From Bifidobacterium primatium (lineage in GTDB: Bacteria > Actinomycetota > Actinomycetes > Actinomycetales > Bifidobacteriaceae), in assembly GCF_002802875.1 (NCBI RefSeq), contig NZ_PEBI01000002.1, positions 460,974-524,973 of the forward strand: a DNA stretch of 64,000 bases, given 5' to 3'. Position 1 is the stretch's first letter. Each line of letters begins with the position of its first letter. Below are positions 15,592 to 23,076 of this stretch, in pieces. Under the pieces are notes generated by a model, which did not search any database, was not told where the DNA came from, and saw only the letters and a list, made by a program, of their open reading frames with translations. Both the position numbers and the translations under genes were made by a program.

Positions 15592-16161
15592 ATGACCTCT
15601 CATATTCCTTATCCGCCGCCGCCCGAACCGGGCTGGTACGACGACGACAGCACCGTGATCGGCCAGATTCCGGTCATCGCCGACGATGCGCATGCCGATG
15701 CCTCCGCTGACATTCCGTCCACCGCGCCCGTCGCCGTGCAGCGGCAGCCCGGATCCGAGCCAGTCGACGATGCCAGCCAGGACTGGGACAGCACCGTGCT
15801 TTCGCCGTCCTTCACCATGAAGGAACCCGAGCACAGGTACCGTCTGCACAACGAAAACACCGGTCAGACGGTGGTGCTGGAGAAAAGCACGCTGCTGGGA
15901 CGCAAGCCGAGCCAGAGCATTCCCGAAGGCGCCACGTCGGTGACGCTGGCGGACCCCACCCGCACGATATCACGCAACCACGCCGCCGTAAGCTTCGACA
16001 AGGACGGCGCGCTGTGGATCGAGGACTACGGCTCGCTGAACGGCACGTTCCTCATCGTCAACGGCGAGGAGTCGCAGGTGGTGAAAGGCACGCCCGTGAA
16101 GGTGAGCGTGCCCTGCACCGTACGCATCGGCGACCAGTTCTTCTCCCTCGAAGAGGCCTAG
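15592..16161 (+). CDS. FHA-domain protein
   Basis: The product is 189 aa. The first 75 or so residues are acidic and disordered and contain two phospho-acceptor-like motifs, D-S-T-V-I-G (Thr21) and D-S-T-V-L-S (Thr68). Residues about 82-185 form an FHA phosphothreonine-binding domain with the key residues in place: R104 in LLGRKP, S127 and H130 in TISRNHA, and N150 in DYGSLNGTF. Its layout (N-terminal Thr motif plus FHA) resembles GarA/OdhI, whose phosphorylated tail folds back on its own FHA domain. The ATG at 15592 was chosen over the longer frame because AGGA stands upstream and the FHA-type tail begins there. It converges on the PP2C/kinase cluster and is the likely reader of that kinase's phosphorylation. 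Confidence 0.9.
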   Translation: MTSHIPYPPPPEPGWYDDDSTVIGQIPVIADDAHADASADIPSTAPVAVQRQPGSEPVDDASQDWDSTVLSPSFTMKEPEHRYRLHNENTGQTVVLEKSTLLGRKPSQSIPEGATSVTLADPTRTISRNHAAVSFDKDGALWIEDYGSLNGTFLIVNGEESQVVKGTPVKVSVPCTVRIGDQFFSLEEA

Positions 16162-16189
16162 GCCGGCCGAATCATCGGAGACACGGAAG

Positions 16190-16759
16190 TCAGCCGCGCT
16201 GGGCGAGCGCGGCGTTGATCGCCGGATCGCCCAGGGAGGCCAGCCAGTTGAGCAGTTCGGGGTAGGTGCTCGGATTCTGCGCGATGTACACGCGCAGCTC
16301 GGGCGCATACTGGGCGATCTGCGCGATGGTCATCAGGTCGGTGTTCGGGTCGAGCGCCTGCGCCACCGTGAACCCGTACTGGTTCGTGGCGACCGGCTGC
16401 TCGGCCACCTGCTGCACGGGCTGACGCTGCGTCTGAGGCTGCGCCGCGGTCTGCTGCGGCTCGGCGGCGACCGCCGGTTCCTCGTATGCGGGCTGGGCCT
16501 GCTGCGGTTCATCCTGCACCGGTTCGGCGGAAGCGGCCTGACCGTACGGGTTCGTGGCGACGAAGCCGCGTTCACGGGCCGTCTCCTTCGCCCTTTCGTC
16601 GCCGAATTCGGCGATCCACCTCAGCAGTCCGGGATACGCGCGTTCATGGGCGGCCACGTTGGCGCCGAACTCCGGGTTCTCATAGGCGATCTTCGCGAGA
16701 AAGACCGGATCGGCATCCGGATCCTGCACGGCGGCGACTGCGGAGTCATAATCAACCAT
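16190..16759 (-). CDS. Variant leucine-rich-repeat protein with duplicated module
   Basis: The product is 189 aa. Two similar ~55-residue helical modules at the ends (each D-P-[ND]-[AT]-D, then [IV]-A-x-[YN], [TA]-YP-[GE]-LL-x-W, GD-x-A) are of the leucine-rich-repeat-variant type. A low-complexity Gln/Pro/Ala linker joins them, and FVATNPYG and PVATNQYG recur at the linker edges. There is no signal peptide or membrane segment. I chose the ATG at 16759 (AAAGTGAG upstream), 7 nt after the phosphatase stop, rather than 16789, which would overlap that gene. It is the last gene of the kinase cluster; the function is unknown and an adaptor role is a guess. Confidence 0.75.
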   Translation of the reverse strand: MVDYDSAVAAVQDPDADPVFLAKIAYENPEFGANVAAHERAYPGLLRWIAEFGDERAKETARERGFVATNPYGQAASAEPVQDEPQQAQPAYEEPAVAAEPQQTAAQPQTQRQPVQQVAEQPVATNQYGFTVAQALDPNTDLMTIAQIAQYAPELRVYIAQNPSTYPELLNWLASLGDPAINAALAQRG

Positions 16760-16766
16760 GGTGTGC

Positions 16767-17744
16767 TCACTTTCCATTCTGTCCGGCATTGCTCCGGGCG
16801 GTTACAGTTCTCAGTGTGTCCAACGTCGAGTCGTCGACGTCGAAGATGTCCTCATTGTGGGCGATTTTCACATACGACCATGAATCGTCGCCTGCGATAC
16901 CATCGTCAGCCGTGACCTCGCCGTGGCCATCGGACCCGGTGACGTCCACGACGATCACCGTCACGTTATCTCGGCCTCCGGCGTCGAGCGCGGCGGCGAC
17001 CAGCGCGTTCACGGCGTCCTGCGGCGTCTCGTGCGCGGCGGCGATAGCCGCGATGGAGGCGTTGTCGATCTCCGAATGCAGGCCGTCGGAGCAGACGATG
17101 AACCGTCCGGTCAGGTCGGCGCGGAAGAAGTCTGGCTCGATGCCTTCGGGCGCGCCCACGCACTGCGTGATGATGTTGCGCGGCACCAGCTGCTCGGCGA
17201 GCTCGGGAAGCATGGCGCCGGTGTCGATGACCTCCTGACGTCGTGAATGGTCCCTCGTGATCTGCACCAGTGACGAGGCCTCCCACGCCGAGCCGTCGGG
17301 CGTACGGTCGAGATGATAGGTTCGCGAATCACCGACGTTGACGACGTACCAGACATTGCCGTCACCCGCCTCATGGCCCAGCCGCTGATGGAATCCGAAA
17401 CCGTCGTCATCGTCCGCGGCGTCGGCGAGCGCGGAGGCGTCGGCGAGAATCAGGCCCGTGGCCGTGGTGCCGGCCACGCCGCCGTATTCAGCGCCGAGCC
17501 GCAGCGTCTCCTGCTGCGCGGTCTCGAACGTGGCGCCGATCATCTCCTTGGATCGCGTGGGCTGCTGCGCGAGCGCGTCGAAGCGCTGCAGCGTGCGGCT
17601 GCTGGCCTCCTGTCCGGCCACGCCGCCGCCCATGCCGTCGCATACGAGGAACAGGCCGTGACCGATGAGACCGCAGTCCTGGTTCATGCTGCGTTTGCGT
17701 CCCACGTCGCTCAGCAGGGCGGCATCGATATGCAGATCGGTCAT
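16767..17744 (-). CDS. prpC: PP2C-type (PPM) serine/threonine phosphatase
   Basis: The product is 325 aa, a metal-dependent protein phosphatase expected to reverse the nearby kinase's phosphorylation. PPM motifs are in order: SDVGRKRSMNQD, VCDGMGGG (metal ligand Asp), GTTATG, VNVGDSRTY, ITRDHS, IVCSDGLHSE and GGRDNVTVI. An acidic C-terminal tail of about 65 residues follows the catalytic domain; no membrane segment is seen. The ATG at 17744 sits one base after the TGA of the transglutaminase-fold gene, with AAGGAAAGG as ribosome site, so the two are translationally linked. The longer frame adds only 12 residues. Confidence 0.93.
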   Translation of the reverse strand: MTDLHIDAALLSDVGRKRSMNQDCGLIGHGLFLVCDGMGGGVAGQEASSRTLQRFDALAQQPTRSKEMIGATFETAQQETLRLGAEYGGVAGTTATGLILADASALADAADDDDGFGFHQRLGHEAGDGNVWYVVNVGDSRTYHLDRTPDGSAWEASSLVQITRDHSRRQEVIDTGAMLPELAEQLVPRNIITQCVGAPEGIEPDFFRADLTGRFIVCSDGLHSEIDNASIAAIAAAHETPQDAVNALVAAALDAGGRDNVTVIVVDVTGSDGHGEVTADDGIAGDDSWSYVKIAHNEDIFDVDDSTLDTLRTVTARSNAGQNGK

Positions 17745-17745
17745 G

Positions 17746-20346
17746 TCATCCTTTCCTTGTCGTGCCGTTGGCGTCGGCATCGGCCGTGTTGGCGGCGGTT
17801 CCGTTGCCGGAGCCCCGTCGTGAGCGTCCGGCGAACGGTTTTGCCATCAGCGATCGTATCGTGGACCATGCCGAGGCACGCCACGATGCCGTCGTTCCGT
17901 CACCATTGTGCGTCGGATTGGCGGATATCGGGTCGGCGAACACGCCCTTGAGCGAAAGTTTCGTACGGATTCGACGATTGCGCGGCAGGCCGCGCAGCAT
18001 CGCCGCCCGCACCTGGTCGACCGTGTTCCAATAGGTGGCGGCCGACTTGTCGTTGAGCGTGATGCCGGAGAACGCGGCATAGTCCGCCTGCTTGCTCAAC
18101 GCGTCCAGCGTGGACTGCGGCAGCGCCAGCTGTCGGGCGAGTTCGCGGCTCTGCTCCCGGCGTGTGCCGGTTGCATGGACGCCGCTCTGCCGCGCCAATA
18201 TGCAGATCTGGCGCCATCCCTCGGCGATGCGCATGTCGGGGTCGCCGCGTTTGCGGGCCCTGGAGAGCATGACCGCCTTGATGCCGAGAATCGTGCCGAC
18301 GACGATGAGCAGCAGCCACAGCGGACTGCCATACAACGCCACCATGCCCACGACGCGCAGCATCTTGCGCAGCCATAGCGACGAGGATTCGTCGTCCGCG
18401 TCGCTGCCGCCGAGATTCGACTGGCCCTTGGTCTGGTTTTCGTCGCGCAGCGGGTCCTGCAGCGGCACCGGGGGCTGGCGGACGAGATTCTGCGGCTTCG
18501 GGGGAGTGAGGTTCTGGTTCTCGTTGGGGACCTTCGTCTCCTTCGGCGTCGGATAGAACGCCGTCCATCCGTAGCCGTCGAGCTTGATCTCCACCCAGGC
18601 CTCGATGTCGTTGCCGGTGAAGTCGATGCTCGTCGTGCCGTCCCTGGCGGTCTTCGTACGCGCGTCGGTGATTTCGCCGTCCTTGTTCTTCGGGATGAAG
18701 CCGAGCACCACGCGCGATGGCAGGCCCAGCTCGCGCGCCATCAGCGCCATGGCGGAGGCGTACTGCTCGCTGTCTCCGACCATGGAACTGCCGGCCAGCA
18801 GCTTGTCGATGCGGTAGGCGCCATGGCCCGGTAGTGACGGGTAGTCGCCCTTGAGGCCGTGGGAGAACCAGCCGTTGTCCTTGAGCTTGTCGGCGAGGCG
18901 CTGGGCGGCGGCTCCGCCGTCGGTGCTGCCGCCGGCGAACGACGTGGCGAGCTTGCCCACAGAATCGGGCGCGTCCTGCGTCTCGGGCTGGGAGACCGAG
19001 TCCGCCTGCGCGTTCTCGACCTGCTTGTCGGTCGGCTTCGTCGGCACGACGCCATGCTCGGTGTACGTCAGGTCGCCACGCACCTTGCTGGTGAGCAGAC
19101 CGGAGTTCGTATCGGTGTTGTAGTAGAAGGACTCGGCGTCGCCGGATGCCGAACCGGAGCCGAACCTCACCGACGTGGCCACGCCGGCGGTGGGGAACCA
19201 CACGTCGTCGAGTCCATCGTGCACGGTGAACGTGGCGGTGAAGCGCTCGCCCTTCGTGTTCGCACGCTCCTCGCCGCCGATGGTGTCTCCCATGCGGCGG
19301 TAGTCCGAGGAGTCGGACGATTCGGACGAGTCGGAAAGGTTCCACACCGTGCCGTCGAAGCGGTCCATGACCGCCAGACGGACGGGCGTGCCGGCAGGCA
19401 GATTCCTCACCGTCAGCAGCTTGTCGGTCTTGTGGTTCTTCACGAAGGCGCGCATGCCGCTCATCGGGCTCGCATAGTTGTAGGGGCTCAGCGGCGGTTC
19501 GTACTTGTCGCGCAGGATCTGACGGTCCTGGCCGACGGCGAAGGACGCTCCGACGGCGGCCCCCGCCGCGATGACGACGATGAGGATGGCCGAGACGAAA
19601 CGGTTGAACTCCAGCAGTCGCATGCGCCAGCTCAGCCATACGATGAGCAGCAGCGCCAGTATGACGCCGATGGCCACCGGCTGCACGCCACTGCTCGTGC
19701 CCAGCGCCGCACATACGGCGAAGTTCACGGCCACGGCCACCAGCGACAATACGGACACCAGCTGCTTGCGGGCAAGGGCGAACACGCCGGCGAGGAAGCT
19801 CATCCACAGGACGATGGTCCATAGCGCCATGAGGTCGCCTTCGCCGGTGCCGACCGCCGGATCGATGGAGATGAGGTACTTGTATGCGCCGAACGTCGCC
19901 GAAGCGCCCTTCGCCAGGGTCTCCACGGACGGGATGACGTGCGCGATAGTTGTATTCTGCAATGCGATGACCGGTCCGACGACGAACTGCGCGACCAGCA
20001 GGAACACCAGCTGCCACCACAGGCGCAGCGCGGTCCTCAGTCCCGCGAATGCGACGGCGACGCCGATCAGGGCGGCCGGCAGCGCACACAGCGTCCACAT
20101 GCCGGCCGAGCCGTAGACGTCGATGAGGTTGGCCGCCGCGAGAAGGTTCGCCACCAGCATCACCGCCAGGCTGATGAGATGCGACGGCATCGACTGGGCG
20201 TCCAGCAACGCGGCGCCGCGACCCCGGTCTGCGCCCCTGAGGCCGCGCGTGATCCAGATGGCCGAATGCGTGGACTCGGCCCATGTGCCGGTCGCCGTGC
20301 CGGTGCCGGTCACGGTGCCGTCCTGAAGAGGAGCGAATTGCGTCAT
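17746..20346 (-). CDS. Membrane protein with transglutaminase-like fold, triad residues replaced
   Basis: The product is 866 aa. The N-terminal part has about six to seven membrane segments (DUF3488-like, residues ~50-275). An extracytoplasmic part follows, with a transglutaminase-core fold around residues 480-610, then a single membrane segment near 690-715 and a basic cytoplasmic tail. The core is recognisable (GDSEQYASAMALMARELG, then EAWVEI, then GWTAFYPTP), but the three positions that should be Cys, His and Asp read Ser526, Glu582 and Tyr598. It is therefore probably a binding or scaffold protein, not an enzyme. Its ATG overlaps the DUF58 stop by 4 nt. MoxR-DUF58-transglutaminase trios are widespread in bacteria. 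Confidence 0.88.
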   Translation of the reverse strand: MTQFAPLQDGTVTGTGTATGTWAESTHSAIWITRGLRGADRGRGAALLDAQSMPSHLISLAVMLVANLLAAANLIDVYGSAGMWTLCALPAALIGVAVAFAGLRTALRLWWQLVFLLVAQFVVGPVIALQNTTIAHVIPSVETLAKGASATFGAYKYLISIDPAVGTGEGDLMALWTIVLWMSFLAGVFALARKQLVSVLSLVAVAVNFAVCAALGTSSGVQPVAIGVILALLLIVWLSWRMRLLEFNRFVSAILIVVIAAGAAVGASFAVGQDRQILRDKYEPPLSPYNYASPMSGMRAFVKNHKTDKLLTVRNLPAGTPVRLAVMDRFDGTVWNLSDSSESSDSSDYRRMGDTIGGEERANTKGERFTATFTVHDGLDDVWFPTAGVATSVRFGSGSASGDAESFYYNTDTNSGLLTSKVRGDLTYTEHGVVPTKPTDKQVENAQADSVSQPETQDAPDSVGKLATSFAGGSTDGGAAAQRLADKLKDNGWFSHGLKGDYPSLPGHGAYRIDKLLAGSSMVGDSEQYASAMALMARELGLPSRVVLGFIPKNKDGEITDARTKTARDGTTSIDFTGNDIEAWVEIKLDGYGWTAFYPTPKETKVPNENQNLTPPKPQNLVRQPPVPLQDPLRDENQTKGQSNLGGSDADDESSSLWLRKMLRVVGMVALYGSPLWLLLIVVGTILGIKAVMLSRARKRGDPDMRIAEGWRQICILARQSGVHATGTRREQSRELARQLALPQSTLDALSKQADYAAFSGITLNDKSAATYWNTVDQVRAAMLRGLPRNRRIRTKLSLKGVFADPISANPTHNGDGTTASWRASAWSTIRSLMAKPFAGRSRRGSGNGTAANTADADANGTTRKG

Positions 20347-21593
20347 GCGAGCACCCCCATCACCATGGGCAGGTCGTCAAGCTCGCCGATGGTGGCGAGC
20401 ACGAAATCATCGAATCGACGGATCGAACGCTGCGCGCCCATGTCGGTGCACAGCACCAGACATGTCGCGCTTTTCGGCAGCGGCATCACCATACGTTTGA
20501 TGACCTCCACGTTCTTCATGCCGCCCACGACGAAGCAGTAGAGCGAGGCGTCGGGACAATGCCTGAGCGCCGCCACCGACAGGTTCGGATCCTCTTCGGC
20601 GTCCGGCAGGATCGCGCTGCACGAATCGAGGAACCCCATCGCGTTCTTCGGCGAATCATGCTCGTCGTCGACGAGCACATGGAGCTGGCGTTCCTGCAGC
20701 ACGCACTGCACGCCGATGGATGCGTAGACGGACACGGCGAGCTCGAACTCGGCGGCGTCGACGTAGTCGTGCGGGTTCACCCCGATGCTCAGCGCCGTCG
20801 TGGTCTTGCGCGTGGCCTCGTACTGGCGGATCATGAGCTTGCCCGACTTCGCCGTGGATAGCCAGTGTACGTTGCGCATGTCGTCGCCCGGCTGGTATTC
20901 GCGCAGACCATAGAAGTCAAGATCGTCATCGACGATGTCTCCGCTGGGCTGGCCCTCGAGATCGCGCTGGATGCCGGCGTCCAATGACTGCAGGCGCGCG
21001 ATCTTGGGATGGATGTACACGTTGATGCGGCTGGCCAGCGTCTTCTCATGACGAATCAGACCGAACGGGTCGCCCTTGCGGATGCGCAGCGGGCCGACCG
21101 GCAGCACGGCGCGCGAGATCGTCGTGAACTCCACGCTCGTGTGCTTCTCCTGCTTCGGCGCCAGCGCGGGGATGGAGAAGCTCTCATGCATCGCGCCCAG
21201 CGACAGGTCGCCACGCGCATGCGTGGTCGGGGTCTTGCCGGGGTTCTTGATGGAGACGTCGACCGGCACCACGTCGCCCACGGTCAGGTGACGGCTCGGC
21301 ACCGACAATGCCGCGGAGAAGCCGGTGTTGCCCAGCGACAGTCCGATGGCGATGACCATCATGACCGAGGCGACCACGCACATCGCCAGTAGTTCATGCC
21401 AGCGGACGAACGAGAACGCGACGCCGCAGACGACGGCGAAGCCGAGCACCGTCCAGCCGAGCGGCGATACATACGATCTGAGGAAGCGCAGCGGGCGTTT
21501 GCCTTTGTTGCGCCAGTCGCTGCGCCTGCCTCGGCGCGGGGGAGCGGAGCGTCCCCGGTGCCGGACATGCTGATGCAAAGCGGGATGAGCCAT
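20343..21593 (-). CDS. DUF58 domain protein
   Basis: The product is 416 aa. After a basic N-terminus, two membrane helices lie at about residues 45-90, then a beta-rich domain, then the DUF58 signature Y-Q-P-G-D-D-M-R-N-V-H-W followed by STAKSGKLMIRQYE. The C-terminal half is von Willebrand A-like. DUF58 proteins are standard partners of MoxR AAA+ ATPases. The ATG has AAGGAAC upstream; the stop overlaps the next start as ATGA. It is the third gene after the large FN3 gene in the same transcription unit. Confidence 0.9.
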   Translation of the reverse strand: MAHPALHQHVRHRGRSAPPRRGRRSDWRNKGKRPLRFLRSYVSPLGWTVLGFAVVCGVAFSFVRWHELLAMCVVASVMMVIAIGLSLGNTGFSAALSVPSRHLTVGDVVPVDVSIKNPGKTPTTHARGDLSLGAMHESFSIPALAPKQEKHTSVEFTTISRAVLPVGPLRIRKGDPFGLIRHEKTLASRINVYIHPKIARLQSLDAGIQRDLEGQPSGDIVDDDLDFYGLREYQPGDDMRNVHWLSTAKSGKLMIRQYEATRKTTTALSIGVNPHDYVDAAEFELAVSVYASIGVQCVLQERQLHVLVDDEHDSPKNAMGFLDSCSAILPDAEEDPNLSVAALRHCPDASLYCFVVGGMKNVEVIKRMVMPLPKSATCLVLCTDMGAQRSIRRFDDFVLATIGELDDLPMVMGVLA

Positions 21594-21627
21594 GATTGTT
21601 CGTTCCTTACGGTCTCGTCAGGCTCTG

Positions 21628-23049
21628 TCAGGCGCCGATGGTCGGGGCGACCACGTCGTCGAGAATGGATTCGATGACGCTCTTCGCGGTCTGACCGGCG
21701 AAGGTGGCCTCGGCGGTGAGGATGATGCGGTGCGCAAGCACCACCGTGGCGAGGTCCTTCACATCATCGGGCACCACGTAGCCGCGGCCGTCGGCGGCCG
21801 CCCACACGCGGGCGAGTCGGATGAGCGCCAGGGCGCCTCGCATCGAGGCACCGACCATCACCTGGTCGTTGTGGCGGGTGGCCTCCACCAGACGCACGAC
21901 GTACTCCTCGATGGCCTCGTCGGCGCGCACCGTCTGCGCGATCTCGCGCAGACGCAGCACGTCATCGGCGTCGGCCACGGCCTCCACGGTGTCCGCGCGG
22001 TCGCGGACGTTGGCTTCGTGCAGGATTTTCAGGCTCGCTTCATGGCCGGGGTCGCCCAGCGAGGTCTTGATGAGGAATCGGTCGAGCTGGGCCTCCGGCA
22101 GCTTGTAGGTGCCGAGCTGCTCGATGGGGTTCTGCGTGGCGATGACGATGAACGGCTGCGGCACCGGATACGTCACGCCGTCGACGGTGACCTTCTGCTC
22201 CTCCATCACCTCGAGCAGGGCCGACTGCGTCTTCGGCGATGCTCGGTTGATCTCGTCGGCCAGCACGGTCGCCGCGAAGATCGGGCCCTGGCGGAACGTG
22301 AACTCGCCGCTCTTCTGGTCGTAGAACGTGACGCCGACCACGTCGCTCGGCAGCAGGTCGGGGGTGAACTGGATGCGCTTGAACGGCGTCTCGATGGAAT
22401 TGGCGAGGCCTCGCGCCAGCTGGGTCTTGCCGGTGCCCGGATTGTCCTCCAGCAGCACGTGGCCGCCGGCGACGAGGGCCGCGACGCACTGGCGGATCGT
22501 GGTCTCCTTGCCGATGATCACCTGCGAGATGTTCGAGACGATGGTGTTGAACACCTGGTCGAAATGCGCCACGTCGGCGTCGGGGGTCGGCAGCACGGCC
22601 GCGTTGGCGGTGGCGTGGCTGACGGACTTCGGCCTGGCCTGGTCCTTGGTCTGCCGGGCCGGCGTGGCGGCCGGTTTGGCAGCGGATGCCACGGCCGGAG
22701 ACTGCTTGGGCTGGGGCTGTGACGGCGTGGTCTTCGTCTTCGAGGGGATCGCCACCTTCTTGGCGGCCGGCTTCGGACGCTGCGGCAGCGCCGGCTTGCC
22801 GGTCCTGTGGTCGGTCTCGGCCTTCTTCGGCGCCGCATGGGGCCGGGAGCCCAGCTGCGTGGCATCGGAGAGCACGGTCTCGTCGGACAGCCTGGTCTTG
22901 TCGGACAGCACCGTGGAATCCGACAGTACGGTGGAGTCGGACAGCACCGTGGAGTCATCGCTTTCGTTCTGCGGCCTGTTCGCCTGCTTGGGGGCCGTCT
23001 GCTTGGGCGTGTTCGGCTTGGCGTTGGCTCCGGCGTTGGATTCGGTCAT
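21628..23049 (-). CDS. MoxR-family AAA+ ATPase with tandem D-x-T-[VRQ]-L-S repeats
   Basis: The product is 473 aa, about 150 longer than a typical MoxR because of an N-terminal low-complexity extension. The extension carries six back-to-back hexapeptides (residues 32-66: DSTVLS three times, then DKTRLS, DETVLS, DATQL), followed by a Pro/Lys/Ala-rich linker. The AAA+ domain begins near residue 160: Walker A NPGTGKT at 203-209, Walker B LADEINR at 263-269, then SALLEVMEEQKVTVDG and ATQNPIEQLGTYKLPEAQLDRF, spaced as in MoxR. Such ATPases act as chaperones on von Willebrand A or DUF58 partners. The ATG has AAAGGAG and lies 27 nt after the FN3-gene stop. The repeats look like phosphothreonine docking sites for an FHA domain (inference). 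Confidence 0.93.
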   Translation of the reverse strand: MTESNAGANAKPNTPKQTAPKQANRPQNESDDSTVLSDSTVLSDSTVLSDKTRLSDETVLSDATQLGSRPHAAPKKAETDHRTGKPALPQRPKPAAKKVAIPSKTKTTPSQPQPKQSPAVASAAKPAATPARQTKDQARPKSVSHATANAAVLPTPDADVAHFDQVFNTIVSNISQVIIGKETTIRQCVAALVAGGHVLLEDNPGTGKTQLARGLANSIETPFKRIQFTPDLLPSDVVGVTFYDQKSGEFTFRQGPIFAATVLADEINRASPKTQSALLEVMEEQKVTVDGVTYPVPQPFIVIATQNPIEQLGTYKLPEAQLDRFLIKTSLGDPGHEASLKILHEANVRDRADTVEAVADADDVLRLREIAQTVRADEAIEEYVVRLVEATRHNDQVMVGASMRGALALIRLARVWAAADGRGYVVPDDVKDLATVVLAHRIILTAEATFAGQTAKSVIESILDDVVAPTIGA

Positions 23050-23076
23050 GGTTGTTTCTCCTTTGTTCCCTGTTCT

